From Rhizobium indicum (GTDB lineage Bacteria > Pseudomonadota > Alphaproteobacteria > Rhizobiales > Rhizobiaceae), in contig NZ_CP054022.1 in NCBI RefSeq assembly GCF_005862305.2, forward strand, positions 868,001-932,000: a stretch of 64,000 nucleotides of DNA. The letters run 5' to 3'. Within the stretch, counting starts at the first letter, position 1. The number at the start of each line of letters is the position of its first letter. The position numbers were made by a program, and so were the translations under genes. The notes under the pieces were generated by a model. The model had not been told where the DNA came from. It made no database searches and saw nothing but the letters and a program-made list of their open reading frames with translations. This document shows positions 36,667 to 46,583 of this stretch, piece by piece.

Positions 36667-38648
36667 TGACGACACGGCGCAAATTCCTGGGCGCAGCATC
36701 AAGCCTCGCCTTTTCAAATCTGTTTACACCGGCCAATGCCGCCGATCCCATCAAGACCGGAGCTGCTTCCATGCACGCCGATATCGTTTTTCACAACGGA
36801 CTGATCACGACGCTTGATCGCGCAAATCCGAACGCCACCGCTGTCGCCGTGAAAGACGGCCTGTTCCTCGAGGTGGGAACCGACAGCGAGGTGATGACGC
36901 TCGCCGGACCGGATACGAAGATCATCGACCTGAAAGGCAAGCGCATGCTGCCGGGTCTGATCGACAACCACACCCACGTCGTGCGCGGCGGCCTCAACTT
37001 CAACATGGAACTCCGCTGGGATGGCGTTCGCTCACTCGCCGACGCGATGGACATGCTGAAGCGGCAGGTCGCGATCACGCCGGCTCCGCAGTGGGTTCGC
37101 GTAGTCGGTGGTTTCACCGAGCATCAGTTTGCCGAGAAGCGCCTGCCGACGATCGACGAGATCAACGCGATCGCGCCCGATACCCCGGTCTTTCTGCTCC
37201 ATCTCTATGACCGGGCGCTCTTGAACGGCGCAGCACTCCGCGCCGTCGGCTATACCAGAGACACACCGAACCCGCCGGGCGGCGAGATCACCCGCGATGC
37301 CAACGGCAATCCGACGGGCCTTCTGCTCGCCAAACCGAATGCGGGCATTCTCTATTCGACCCTTTCCAAGGGACCGAAACTTCCGTTCGAATACCAGGTC
37401 AATTCCACCCGCCATTTCATGCGCGAACTCAACCGGCTGGGCATTACCGGCGTGATCGATGCGGGCGGCGGTTTCCAGAACTACCCGGACGATTACGCGG
37501 TCATCCAGAAGCTTTCGGATGAGGACCAGCTGACGGTACGCCTCGCCTACAATCTGTTCACCCAGAAGCCGAGGGAAGAGAAGCAGGACTTCCTCAACTG
37601 GACGCAGTCGGTGAAATACAAGCAGGGTAATGATTACTTCCGTCACAACGGCGCTGGCGAAATGCTCGTCTTCTCCGCCGCCGACTTCGAGGATTTCCGC
37701 CAACCGCGGCCCGAAATGGCGCCGGAAATGGAAGGCGAGCTCGAGGAAGTGGTTCGCGTGCTCGCTGAAAACCGTTGGCCCTGGCGCATGCATGCCACCT
37801 ATGACGAGACCATCTCCCGTTCGCTCGACGTTTTCGAGAAGGTCAATAAGGACATCCCGCTCGAAGGTCTCAACTGGTTCTTCGACCATGCCGAGACGAT
37901 CTCGGATCGTTCGATCGACCGGATCGCGGCGCTCGGCGGCGGCATCGCTACCCAGCACCGCATGGCCTATCAGGGCGAATATTTCGTCGAGCGCTATGGT
38001 CATGGCATCGCCGAGGCCACGCCGCCGATCAAGCGCATGCTTGAGAAGGGCGTCAACGTCTCGGCAGGGACCGACGCGACGCGTGTCGCCTCCTACAATC
38101 CATGGGTTTCCCTTGCCTGGATGGTGACCGGGAAGACGGTCGGCGGCATGCAGCTCTATCCGCGCGCCAACTGCCTCGACCGCGAGATGGCGCTGCGCAT
38201 GTGGACGGAGAAGGTCACCTGGTTCTCCAACGAGGAAGGCAAGAAGGGCCGGATCGAAAAAGGCCAGTTCGCCGACGTCGTCGTGCCGGACAAGGACTTC
38301 TTCACCTGCGCCGAAGACGAGATCTCGTACCTCACCTCGCAGTTGACCATGGTTGGCGGCAAGATCGTCTACGGTGCAGGCGACTTCTCGGCGCTTGACG
38401 AAAACAACGTCCCGCCTGCCATGCCGGATTGGTCACCCGTTCGCACGTTCGGCGGCTATGCGGCCTGGGGTGAACCGCAGGGTGCCGGCATGAATTCCCT
38501 GCGCCGGACCGCGATCTTCTCCTGCGGCTGCGCCAGTTCCTGCAACGTCCACGGCCACGACCACGCCGGTGCCTGGACGTCGAAACTGCCGATCGCCGAT
38601 CTCAAGGGTTTCTTCGGCGCACTCGGCTGCGCCTGCTGGGCTGTGTGA
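36666..38648 (+). CDS. Tat-exported amidohydrolase (amidohydrolase 3/YtcJ-like)
   Basis: A 660-aa metal-dependent hydrolase. The N-terminus TTRRKFLGAASSLAFSNLF is a Tat signal. The metal site starts with GLIDNHTHVVRGG, with later ligands in MHATYDE, FDHAETIS and AGTDATRVASYNPW. The final 50 residues are unusual: SCGCASSCNVHGHDHAG and CACWAV, a Cys/His-rich tail that looks metal-binding. It is translationally coupled to the XapX gene. Substrate unknown; periplasmic action is inferred from the signal. Confidence 0.83.
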   Translation: MTTRRKFLGAASSLAFSNLFTPANAADPIKTGAASMHADIVFHNGLITTLDRANPNATAVAVKDGLFLEVGTDSEVMTLAGPDTKIIDLKGKRMLPGLIDNHTHVVRGGLNFNMELRWDGVRSLADAMDMLKRQVAITPAPQWVRVVGGFTEHQFAEKRLPTIDEINAIAPDTPVFLLHLYDRALLNGAALRAVGYTRDTPNPPGGEITRDANGNPTGLLLAKPNAGILYSTLSKGPKLPFEYQVNSTRHFMRELNRLGITGVIDAGGGFQNYPDDYAVIQKLSDEDQLTVRLAYNLFTQKPREEKQDFLNWTQSVKYKQGNDYFRHNGAGEMLVFSAADFEDFRQPRPEMAPEMEGELEEVVRVLAENRWPWRMHATYDETISRSLDVFEKVNKDIPLEGLNWFFDHAETISDRSIDRIAALGGGIATQHRMAYQGEYFVERYGHGIAEATPPIKRMLEKGVNVSAGTDATRVASYNPWVSLAWMVTGKTVGGMQLYPRANCLDREMALRMWTEKVTWFSNEEGKKGRIEKGQFADVVVPDKDFFTCAEDEISYLTSQLTMVGGKIVYGAGDFSALDENNVPPAMPDWSPVRTFGGYAAWGEPQGAGMNSLRRTAIFSCGCASSCNVHGHDHAGAWTSKLPIADLKGFFGALGCACWAV

Positions 38649-38666
38649 CTTTTCAACATAATCGAT

Positions 38667-38689
38667 GGGCAGCGTTCAGATTGCTGCCC
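38667..38689 (+). terminator. Hairpin after the amidohydrolase gene
   Basis: GGGCAGC (38667-38673) pairs with GCTGCCC (38683-38689) around a nine-base loop, 18 bp after the stop. There is no clear T run, so termination strength is uncertain. Confidence 0.45.
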
Positions 38690-38831
38690 CACGGAACATT
38701 GTTGCGAGTATCGCAAGAGAATCTCAATTTTTGATGCAATTGTTGGCGGCAATCTTTGCGGCCAATATCGCTCCATCAGATGGAAACAACGCCGCCGCAT
38801 GGACGAAGCGGCCAACATTGCAGGAGCCGAC

Positions 38832-39275
38832 ATGACTGATCACTCCCTCTCTTCCAACAGCTGGCGCCCGCGTATTGCCGGGGTCGTTGCCGCACCTGCA
38901 ACCCGAACCTTTGCGCTCCTTGCCCTGTGCGCGGCCTATATCCAGGGGCCGCTGACCAAGCTTTTCGATTTCCAGAGTGCGATCGGCGAGATGGAGCATT
39001 TCGGTCTTCATCCGGCTGCCTTCTTCGGGGTCGCCGTGATCGTGTTCGAACTGGCGGCCTCGGCCATGGTGGTGTCGGGGATCCTTCGCTGGGCCGGAGC
39101 GCTGGCGCTCGCCGGGTTCACGCTCTTTGCCACGCTAATCGCCCTTCGTTTCTGGGAGCTGTCCCCAGGCATGGACCGCATGATGGCAACCAACGCCTTC
39201 TTCGAGCATCTCGGGCTCGGTGGCGCTTTCATTATTGTCGCCGCAAATGATCTGACCAAGGGAGCTGGCAAATGA
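38832..39275 (+). CDS. DoxX family membrane protein
   Basis: A 147-aa protein with four hydrophobic segments, DoxX-like. The first conserved segment is LLALCAAYIQGPLTKLFDF. ATG 38832 is supported by AGGAG six bases upstream. The stop overlaps the next ATG (ATGA), so it is made together with the MFS protein. DoxX-type proteins are linked to quinone or thiol redox processes in membranes. Confidence 0.8.
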   Translation: MTDHSLSSNSWRPRIAGVVAAPATRTFALLALCAAYIQGPLTKLFDFQSAIGEMEHFGLHPAAFFGVAVIVFELAASAMVVSGILRWAGALALAGFTLFATLIALRFWELSPGMDRMMATNAFFEHLGLGGAFIIVAANDLTKGAGK

Positions 39276-40870
39276 GCACTACCAAATCCTCCGGGGGCAG
39301 CTTTGCTCCCCTTGCCCAGCCAATCTTCGCAGTTCTTTGGGCTGCAACCGTCCTCGGAAATACCGGCAGCTTTATGCGCGATGTCGCCAGTTCCTGGCTC
39401 ATGACCGATCTATCGGCCTCGCCGGCCGCAGTCGCGCTGGTACAGGCGGCGGGAACCCTGCCGATCTTCCTCCTGGCAATACCTGCGGGCGTGCTCACCG
39501 ATATTCTCGATCGTCGCAAGTTCCTGATCGCCGTGCAGATCTTGCTCGCGTCAGTCAGCGTAAGCCTCATGATCCTGGCAAATACCGGCATGCTTTCGGT
39601 CAGTGCGCTGATCGGCCTGACGTTTCTTGGCGGCATCGGCGCCGCGTTAATGGGGCCGACCTGGCAGGCGATCGTGCCGGAACTGGTGAAAAGAGAGGAC
39701 GTCAAGAGCGCCGTCGCGCTCAACTCGCTCGGCATCAATATCGCCCGTTCGATCGGGCCGGCTGCCGGCGGCCTACTCCTTGCTGCCTTCGGCGCGGGCG
39801 TCACCTATGGCGCGGATGTTGCGAGCTATCTCGTCGTCATCGCGGCGCTCGTCTGGTGGCCCCGGGCAAAGAACGCCAATGATGCGCTGGCTGAAGGCTT
39901 CTTCGGCGCGTTCCGTGCAGGCCTGCGCTACACCCGCGCCAGCAAGCCCTTGCATGTCGTGCTTTTGCGCGCGGCGATCTTCTTTGCCTTCGCCAGTGCC
40001 ATCTGGGCACTCCTGCCGCTCGTCGCCCGACAATTGCTCGGCGGTGACGCAGGCTTCTACGGTATCCTGCTTGGCGCCGTCGGCGCCGGCGCGATCGGCG
40101 GCGCATTGCTCATGCCTAAACTGCGCGAACGCTTTAATGCCGATGGCCTGCTTCTTGGTGCCGCTATTATCACAGCACTCGTCATGGGCGCTTTGTCGCT
40201 CGCGCCGCCGAAATGGGTCGCCATCATTGTTCTGCTCTTTCTCGGAGGCGCTTGGATCACGGCCCTGACCACCCTGAATGGCGCAGCGCAGGCCGTGCTT
40301 CCGAACTGGGTCCGCGGTCGCGGCCTGGCGGTCTATCTCACCGTCTTCAATGGCGCGATGACGGCAGGTAGCCTTGGCTGGGGCGCCGTTGGTGAAGCTG
40401 CCGGGGTGCCGGGGGCGCTGCTGATCGGCGCGGTGGGACTGCTCATTGCGGGCTTCATCATGCATCGCTTAAAGCTGCCGGCAGGCGACGCGGATATGGT
40501 GCCGTCCAACCACTGGCCAGAACCCTTGGTCGCCGAGCCTGTCGCCCATGACCGTGGACCTGTTCTGATCCTCATAGAATACCACGTCGAAAAACATCAT
40601 CGCACAGCCTTCCTGCATGCGCTGGATGACATGTCCCACGAGCGGCGGCGGGACGGCGCCTACGGATGGGGGGTGACGGAAGACTCCGCCGATCCGCAAA
40701 AGATTGTCGAATGGTTCATGGTCGAATCCTGGGCCGAGCATCTTCGCCAGCACAAGCGGGTTTCAAATGCCGATGCTGACCTACAAGGCCAGGTCCTCGC
40801 CTATCACTCAGGAACGGACAAGCCGGTCGTACGGCATTTCCTGACAATCAACCGGCCGGGGGCCGCCTAG
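39272..40870 (+). CDS. MFS transporter fused to a C-terminal antibiotic-biosynthesis-monooxygenase-like domain
   Basis: A 532-aa protein. The first 405 residues or so form a major facilitator with the MFS_3/EntS-like pattern ([51 protein letters not shown]). After a linker, residues about 425-530 ([24 protein letters not shown] through [10 protein letters not shown]) form a dimeric alpha+beta-barrel-like cytoplasmic domain. This MFS plus barrel fusion is found in other Proteobacteria. It is probably an exporter whose soluble domain binds or modifies the exported compound. Confidence 0.83.
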   Translation: MSTTKSSGGSFAPLAQPIFAVLWAATVLGNTGSFMRDVASSWLMTDLSASPAAVALVQAAGTLPIFLLAIPAGVLTDILDRRKFLIAVQILLASVSVSLMILANTGMLSVSALIGLTFLGGIGAALMGPTWQAIVPELVKREDVKSAVALNSLGINIARSIGPAAGGLLLAAFGAGVTYGADVASYLVVIAALVWWPRAKNANDALAEGFFGAFRAGLRYTRASKPLHVVLLRAAIFFAFASAIWALLPLVARQLLGGDAGFYGILLGAVGAGAIGGALLMPKLRERFNADGLLLGAAIITALVMGALSLAPPKWVAIIVLLFLGGAWITALTTLNGAAQAVLPNWVRGRGLAVYLTVFNGAMTAGSLGWGAVGEAAGVPGALLIGAVGLLIAGFIMHRLKLPAGDADMVPSNHWPEPLVAEPVAHDRGPVLILIEYHVEKHHRTAFLHALDDMSHERRRDGAYGWGVTEDSADPQKIVEWFMVESWAEHLRQHKRVSNADADLQGQVLAYHSGTDKPVVRHFLTINRPGAA

Positions 40871-40938
40871 CAACGCGGGAGAGCGGCATCCTCCACTACC
40901 CTCGAATCATAGCCGTTAAAGGATCACGGTACGCGAAA

Positions 40939-41919
40939 ATGACCGAGAACTTCCCCTCCATCACCCGCCGCAGCGCATTGCTTTCCGGAGCTGCCGCCGC
41001 AGCCGCCATGGTACTTCCCGCATCGTTTGGCCTGGCGGCCAACGCTGCTTCGACCACCACCTCAGCCAAAGGAGATAATACAATGGGCTACATCACCACC
41101 AAGGACGGCGTCGAAATCTTCTACAAGGATTGGGGTCCGAAGGATGCCCAGCCGATCGTCTTTCACCATGGCTGGCCGCTCTCCTCGGACGATTGGGATG
41201 CGCAGATGCTGTTCTTCCTGGCAAAGGGCTTCCGCGTCGTCGCCCACGACCGTCGTGGTCACGGTCGTTCGGCACAGGTTTCTGAAGGTCACGACATGGA
41301 CCACTATGCCGCCGATGCCTTCGCCGTGGCCGAAGCGCTCGACCTGAAGAACGCCGTTCATATCGGCCATTCAACCGGCGGCGGGGAAGTTGCTCGCTAT
41401 GTGGCAAAATACGGCCAGCCGGCCGGCCGCGTCGCCAAGGCCGTTCTGGTTTCAGCCGTTCCGCCGCTCATGCTCAAGACCGAGACAAATCCGGGCGGCT
41501 TGCCGATGGAAGTGTTCGACGGCATCCGCAAGGGCGTCGCCGGAAACCGCGCGCAGCTGTTCATCGACTTCCCCACCGGTCCGTTCTATGGCTTCAACCG
41601 GTCCGACGCGAAGGTCTACCCGGCCGTCATCCAGAATTGGTGGCGGCAGGGCATGATGGGCAGCGCCAAGGCCCATTACGATGGAATCAAGGCCTTTTCC
41701 GAAACCGACCAGACGGAAGACCTGAAGGCGATCACCGTTCCGACCCTCGTCATGCATGGCGATGACGATCAGGTCGTGCCCATCGACAACGCTGGCAAGC
41801 TCTCCGTCAAGCTAGTGCAAAATGGCACCCTGAAGGTCTATCAGGGTTATCCGCACGGCATGCTGACAACGCATGCCGACGTCCTGAACGCCGACCTCTT
41901 GGCATTTATTCAGGCTTAA
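40939..41919 (+). CDS. Non-haem chloroperoxidase-type alpha/beta hydrolase with export signal
   Basis: A 326-aa protein. The first 45 residues contain [29 protein letters not shown], a Tat-like signal. The enzyme proper begins at [18 protein letters not shown]. The nucleophile elbow is [13 protein letters not shown], Asp lies in [10 protein letters not shown] and His in YPHGMLTTH. Such proteins are called non-haem chloroperoxidases but usually act as esterases or perhydrolases. A second start near 41083 would give a cytoplasmic form. It closes the rightward cluster. Confidence 0.85.
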   Translation: MTENFPSITRRSALLSGAAAAAAMVLPASFGLAANAASTTTSAKGDNTMGYITTKDGVEIFYKDWGPKDAQPIVFHHGWPLSSDDWDAQMLFFLAKGFRVVAHDRRGHGRSAQVSEGHDMDHYAADAFAVAEALDLKNAVHIGHSTGGGEVARYVAKYGQPAGRVAKAVLVSAVPPLMLKTETNPGGLPMEVFDGIRKGVAGNRAQLFIDFPTGPFYGFNRSDAKVYPAVIQNWWRQGMMGSAKAHYDGIKAFSETDQTEDLKAITVPTLVMHGDDDQVVPIDNAGKLSVKLVQNGTLKVYQGYPHGMLTTHADVLNADLLAFIQA

Positions 41920-42049
41920 TTGGACTGTCCGGGTGGGGCCGTTTTCGCCGCATCCGGATCCGGCCGCACAAGCTCGACCCATATTGCCATCACCCCGAGT
42001 TTACTTTTCTGAAGCTCAGCTCAAGAGCAGTGCTGCTCGATGGCTTTTT

Positions 42050-42970
42050 TCAGTGCCGGTTGCGCAAGCGCCACGCAGCCGGAGGCACTCCCTCGGCCCT
42101 CGTGAAGGTTGCGACGAATTCATTTTCATCCGGAAACCCGCACTCTTCAGCGATCCGGGCGATAGTTTCACCGGTTCTGCTCAGTTGCGATTGGGCTCTG
42201 CTCATTCGATACGACGCAATCCATTCCGAAACAGACTGCCCGGTCGTGCTCAAAAATCCGGAACAGAGCTCATCGACTGAAAACCCGCACGCTTCGGCGA
42301 TCTTATCGACCGGTGTGCCGCCCGATAGGTTCGCAGCTATGTACGCCTTGATGCGCTTTTCCTGCAGCGCCGACAACTGACCGGTGCCCGAAAGGTGCTG
42401 GATGGGGGACCGTCCGTAACGATGCGCAAGATGGGCGCTTAACGCTAATCCGATATGAGGAAGCACTGTGTCCCTTACCTCGTCCGGCATGTCGAACATC
42501 GGCATCAGCGCACCGCCGATATTGCGGACCACCTGATCGTTGATCCCGCGGCAGGTTGTGAGGTCATCAATACGTGGCTCGCCTGCCTCCTCCGCGAGCT
42601 CGATAAAAAGCGCGCTTGGGATATGAAACGCGAGTGCTTCGAAGCGGCCGCTAACCGAAATTGCGGCGCCATTCCTCAGACTGATGAGACACATAGAACC
42701 TCTGGAATAGGTCTTCAGGGGCGTCCGTGCTCCGTCCGGCAGGATGTCGCAATGATCAACGTCAACGAGATAGAGCATGACCAGAAAAGCGTCATCAGCT
42801 GGCAGGAAGATTGTATGTTCGCCATTGTCATAGGAGTGCTCGAGATGGACGACAGCGAGCTTGGCTTCGCAAAGAGGCCTGATTGCCAGCGCCCTTGCGG
42901 CATTAATCCCAAAACACGCCGCAATTCTCTCACTGACCGTCAACGCTTCACTCACATGTGTCTCGATCAT
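42050..42970 (-). CDS. AraC family transcriptional regulator
   Basis: A 306-aa regulator. The C-terminal 100 residues hold two helix-turn-helix units (GGTPVDKIAEACGFSVDELCSGF and GETIARIAEECGFPDENEFVATFTRAEGVPPAAWR). The N-terminal part resembles the AraC-binding-like sensor domain with GSMCLISLRNGAAISVSGRFEALAFHIP. It is divergent from a second AraC gene with about 200 bp between. It faces the chloroperoxidase-type gene and may control it. Confidence 0.88.
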   Translation of the reverse strand: MIETHVSEALTVSERIAACFGINAARALAIRPLCEAKLAVVHLEHSYDNGEHTIFLPADDAFLVMLYLVDVDHCDILPDGARTPLKTYSRGSMCLISLRNGAAISVSGRFEALAFHIPSALFIELAEEAGEPRIDDLTTCRGINDQVVRNIGGALMPMFDMPDEVRDTVLPHIGLALSAHLAHRYGRSPIQHLSGTGQLSALQEKRIKAYIAANLSGGTPVDKIAEACGFSVDELCSGFLSTTGQSVSEWIASYRMSRAQSQLSRTGETIARIAEECGFPDENEFVATFTRAEGVPPAAWRLRNRH

Positions 42971-43167
42971 CCTGGCTGGGAACTGTATAGCCGTCCCGAC
43001 GAGATGCTGCGCTTCAATTTTCCTACACAGATTTCAAACGGCAATATTGAACAAAAGGATCCTCGCGGGGCCGATTTAACAAATTGTCGCGAGGCAAGCT
43101 TAGCGTGGGAAAGCTACCAAGCCGGCAGGTCCCGTGTTCGAGTGTCTAAAAATGAAAGAAGTGCGTC

Positions 43168-44076
43168 ATGGTCCAAGCTCTCCCCCTCCGCCACCAATCC
43201 ACTGGAAACTCGACCGACGGGTTCGGGTGCTCGTTGAAGCAGTTGTCGATCAACCAAAGCCTACCTGGTTCAGACATCGATATCTTTCGAAAGGCGACAG
43301 TCAACACTAAACTCGATCAGGTCATGACACCGGCAAGCGATCGGGGGTTTGTCGTCGGGGTTTCCTCTCTCGGTGGCCACACGCGGCGCATCTTCCACAA
43401 ACATCATGCGACCACCCACGAATTTACCGAGAACTCGATCTATATTCGCGATTTCTCGGACGCCTACAAGGCGGATCTCCGCGGTCCTTTCGATTTCGTG
43501 TTGTTTGAAATTTCGCCAGCGTCCCTCGGCAAAATTGCCGATGATGCTGAAATGCCCGGCGTGACGTCGCTGTCAGTTGAAACCGCGTCAAAAGATATTG
43601 TGCTTGCCAATCTCGCTCGGGCGCTGATCCCGGCACTCGAAAAGCCAGACGAAGCCAACGCGCTGTTCGTCGAGCAAATGACAACGGCCATCGGAACCTA
43701 CCTGGTCCAGCGTTATGGCGGCCGGCCAACGGTAGCCTCTGATAGGTCGGGTAGCCTTTCGCGGACGCATGAGGATCTGGCGAAAGGTTTGCTTCTTGAG
43801 AACCTCGACGGCAACGTGTCAATTTCCGAAGTCGCGCAGATGTGCAATCTGTCGCGCGGCTATTTCATTCGCGCTTTTCGTGAGACGACCGGTATGACGC
43901 CCTATCAATGGGTTCTTCGTGAGCGAATAGACCGCGCCCGCAACCTCCTGCGGACCTCAAAGACTCCACTCGCCGAAGTGGCCATCGCCTGCGGCTTCGC
44001 GGACCAAAGCCATTTCACGCGCGTCTTTGCAAGTATCGTCGGCACCACGCCTGGCAATTGGCGGCGCAACACCTGA
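43168..44076 (+). CDS. AraC family transcriptional regulator
   Basis: A 302-aa regulator with the same architecture as its divergent neighbour. The DNA-binding region contains GNVSISEVAQMCNLSRGYFIRAFRETTGMTPYQWVLRERIDRARNLL, split here by family helices, and ends LAEVAIACGFADQSHFTRVFASIVGTTPGNWRR. The N-terminal 30 residues are not conserved, so a later start is possible. Target genes are not obvious. Confidence 0.87.
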   Translation: MVQALPLRHQSTGNSTDGFGCSLKQLSINQSLPGSDIDIFRKATVNTKLDQVMTPASDRGFVVGVSSLGGHTRRIFHKHHATTHEFTENSIYIRDFSDAYKADLRGPFDFVLFEISPASLGKIADDAEMPGVTSLSVETASKDIVLANLARALIPALEKPDEANALFVEQMTTAIGTYLVQRYGGRPTVASDRSGSLSRTHEDLAKGLLLENLDGNVSISEVAQMCNLSRGYFIRAFRETTGMTPYQWVLRERIDRARNLLRTSKTPLAEVAIACGFADQSHFTRVFASIVGTTPGNWRRNT

Positions 44077-44171
44077 TCCAGACGAGCCCTCTTGGAGATT
44101 TTCGAACCGGAAGCTCTTGACCAGATTCGAACCTGAGACACACCAAATCCCACAGCTCCATCCGAGGTGCG

Positions 44172-44465
44172 CTAAATTGATTCACTTGCCCAATCTTCAT
44201 GCGCGTGGCGAATTCGTATTACAAAAATTGTCTCATCATCTTCGATCCGATAAACGATTAGATGCGCTTTGAAGGGATGAATTCTAACGGGCGGATCAAT
44301 CTCATCCCGTTCGCGCGCGATGCGCGGATTGACAGCTATCAGATCAAATAATGCGAAAAGTTCATCGTGGCATCGGTTTGCCTGGCCGGCCCCGAACATG
44401 CGGACACCTTGCTCGGCGATCGCAATAATGTCCTCTTCCGCTTCGGCAGAAAGCTTAAAACTCAT
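44172..44465 (-). CDS. parE: ParE/RelE-type toxin
   Basis: A 97-aa toxin: LSAEAEEDIIAIAEQGVRMFG at the N-terminus, then IHPFKAHLIVYRIEDDETIFVIRIRHAHEDW, typical of ParE. It overlaps the antitoxin stop by four bases (ATGA). ParE proteins act on DNA gyrase. The pair probably stabilises this accessory region. Confidence 0.88.
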   Translation of the reverse strand: MSFKLSAEAEEDIIAIAEQGVRMFGAGQANRCHDELFALFDLIAVNPRIARERDEIDPPVRIHPFKAHLIVYRIEDDETIFVIRIRHAHEDWASESI

Positions 44466-44704
44466 GACTTGCTGGCACGAGCCATCGCTTCAGCAAAGAG
44501 TTCATCCTTTGATCGGATGCCGACACCACTTTGGAGCCCGGCCTCGACGAAGCTTTGCATGGCGGCGATCTTGTCGTTTCGCGTCTGGTCGCGTCGGATC
44601 AGGTCGCGCACGTAGTCGCTAGCATTCGAATATCGCCCGGTCCTGGCCTGGGCCTCCACCCAATCCTTCATCGGGCCTGGAAGAGATACGTTCATCGTGG
44701 CCAT
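44462..44704 (-). CDS. parD: ParD-type antitoxin
   Basis: An 80-aa ribbon-helix-helix protein: TMNVSLPGPMKDWVEAQARTGRYSNASDYVRDLIRRDQ. ATG 44704 follows GGAGG at six bases; a longer start at 44755 lacks such a site. It neutralises the downstream ParE and should repress its own promoter. Confidence 0.88.
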   Translation of the reverse strand: MATMNVSLPGPMKDWVEAQARTGRYSNASDYVRDLIRRDQTRNDKIAAMQSFVEAGLQSGVGIRSKDELFAEAMARASKS

Positions 44705-45554
44705 TGATAACCTCCATTTGAAGTCAACATAACCGATTTTGGCAAAGTTTGTCAAAGGCTAGAACGCCTTTGATGAGATGCGGACCACTTCATCTCGATA
44801 GCATAACCTTCAACGACTTAGCGACGCGTCGAGGCATATGGCGATTTACGGAACCAAGCACTTTTCCGCTATGGCACGTCACTATGCGGCTGCAGCATGA
44901 TCGCGCCTTTCGGTAGCAAATCTCAGACGGGGCGCGAACGACGCTGGAGCGTAGCACCACAATGTAACAACATGATCACCCGCCGTCATGAGGGCACAAG
45001 CGCCCCTCTGTGGCGGAACGAAGCACGTAGCAGCACGGATGCGATTTGCACGAACAGTCCGTGTACGAGCTTGGACATTGAACGCGAGCGCCGCTTCCTC
45101 ACTTCGTTTGTTCAACTCGACAAAATCTCCGGACACCTTGATAGTGATCGTCGCCCGCGGGACTCCGCCAGGGCCCAGAAGGCTGCCTCGAACTCCCCTC
45201 GACGCCGGGCTGGACAAGGCCCTTCTTAAGGCCGTCGTGTAGCCGTCGCCCTCGGCACGGAAGGCCATAGTTAAATCATCTCGCCTTCGGACGTCCAGCT
45301 GTAGGGCGCCATGCGCGTTTGATAACCTGCGGAACTAAACAACGCCTGTCGTCTACATCGCCCCAACCTCTAGGTACTGAGAGATTCGAGCATGTGGTTT
45401 CGGAAGTCCCATCGGACATGTCTGATTCCGTGGACTTTGGATTCCGATCGGCACATCGTTGCCAATGCGGCATCAAAACGGGGAGAGGGCCGCAGGTCAA
45501 TGACCTTGCGTTAACGGGAATAGACAAAATTTGGCCTCGCCACAGCGTTTTCGA
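44705..45554. other. 850-bp stretch without intact gene
   Basis: No gene can be supported. The region 44849-45050 looks like a diverged copy of the 3' end and downstream flank of the YkgB-like gene at 61325-61813: GGAACCAAGCACTTTTCCGC (44849 on) versus GGAACTAAACAGTTTTCCGC (61268 on), then GAGGGCACAAGCGCCCCTCT versus GAGGGCACACGCGCCCCTCT. On the minus strand it could encode the last dozen codons of a lost relative. The remainder to 45554 shows nothing recognisable. Confidence 0.45.
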
Positions 45555-46583
45555 CTATGGCATAGGTCTCTTCAAGCCCCATAGTCGCAGCAATTCTGCT
45601 GGAGCCGATATCTCTGCGGCAAAGACGTAAGGGTCTTCAGATCGTCTCGACTTCGTAGCGTCCCGCATTTTGATTGGAAGCCCGTGCCCCATGTTCCTGA
45701 CCGAATAGAAGGCCAGCTTCAGACCGTCTGCGGCCCGCCACGATTGCAATCTGCCCCACGGTTTTTCCTCCGCACGTCCGCTGCTTTCGTCGATGCCCTG
45801 GACTTCGAGCCACTGTGCTATGCATGCGCTCGCGTTGACCGGGTTCACAGTCCTATCGTCCATGCCCTGCCAGATCGTTACCGCGGGCCACGTCTTGACC
45901 TCGGAAGAGATCTTCGTAACGGCTCGGCCCCAGCCGCCGGACGGCGGCGTCACGCCCGACTTCATTGCTCGTAACGCGGACATCGCATCTCGGGCCGATC
46001 CGACGGGCATGCCGGCAATAATCGCGGCGCCTGCGAACAATGGAGGATAGTTGGCAACGAGCGCGGCCGTCATCGCCCCGCCTGCAGACAGTCCTGCGAT
46101 AAAGATCCTCGAGCGGTCGATGCGATGTTTTTCGCAAGTATGTTCGATCATCTGCTTGATGGAGAGCATCTCTCCACGGTCTCTGGCGACGGCGCTTGGG
46201 CGGAACCAGTTGAAGCATCGTTGCGAATTATTGGCGCTTCTCTGCTCAGGATAAAGGAGAACGAAGCCGCGGTCTTTTGCGAGTTTGGAGAAGCCAGCGG
46301 CACTATCCAGGCTTTCGGGTGTTTGTCGGCAGCCATGAAGCACGACCACAAGTGCGGGGTTTTTCGGCAGCCGCGCTGTCGGCACGAAGGTTTTCATGAT
46401 TAGGCGGCCGGGATTGGTTCCAAATGCGGTCGTCTCGACCAGAGTCGGTTTCCCGGCACGGAGTGTCGGCGTCGCGCGTTTCGCCTTGTTTCGCGGCGCC
46501 TTGAGGGCCTTCTCGATCAGCCTGCTGAATTTCTTCTGGGATTTGAGGACCCGGGCTAGCGATTTGCCGAAACCGACTTTCAT
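45555..46583 (-). CDS. PHB-depolymerase-family esterase
   Basis: A 342-aa alpha/beta hydrolase. LVVVLHGCRQTPESLDSAAGFSKLA is the oxyanion region typical of this family, GLSAGGAMTAAL the nucleophile elbow, DDRTVNP and MGHGLPI the Asp and His regions. No clear signal peptide, unlike secreted depolymerases, so an intracellular or unusual export form. ATG 46583 overlaps the upstream Nudix stop (ATGA); an in-frame start at 46667 would run into that gene. Many family members cleave ferulate or other esters. Confidence 0.83.
   Translation of the reverse strand: MKVGFGKSLARVLKSQKKFSRLIEKALKAPRNKAKRATPTLRAGKPTLVETTAFGTNPGRLIMKTFVPTARLPKNPALVVVLHGCRQTPESLDSAAGFSKLAKDRGFVLLYPEQRSANNSQRCFNWFRPSAVARDRGEMLSIKQMIEHTCEKHRIDRSRIFIAGLSAGGAMTAALVANYPPLFAGAAIIAGMPVGSARDAMSALRAMKSGVTPPSGGWGRAVTKISSEVKTWPAVTIWQGMDDRTVNPVNASACIAQWLEVQGIDESSGRAEEKPWGRLQSWRAADGLKLAFYSVRNMGHGLPIKMRDATKSRRSEDPYVFAAEISAPAELLRLWGLKRPMP

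Noticed and set aside
43081..43145. tRNA-like string with GTTCGAG and a preceding paired segment
   Set aside because: No acceptor stem, D-arm or anticodon loop could be folded; it lies in the AraC-AraC intergenic region and is at most chance similarity.
44849..44883. GGAAC motifs as general-stress sigma factor promoters (also near 8697 and 61268)
   Set aside because: No matching -10 GTT element at 16-17 bases, and the similarity between copies extends beyond a promoter.
44882..45268. 128-codon minus-strand open frame
   Set aside because: No overall similarity; only its C-terminal portion is reminiscent of a YkgB-like tail, which is better explained as a remnant.
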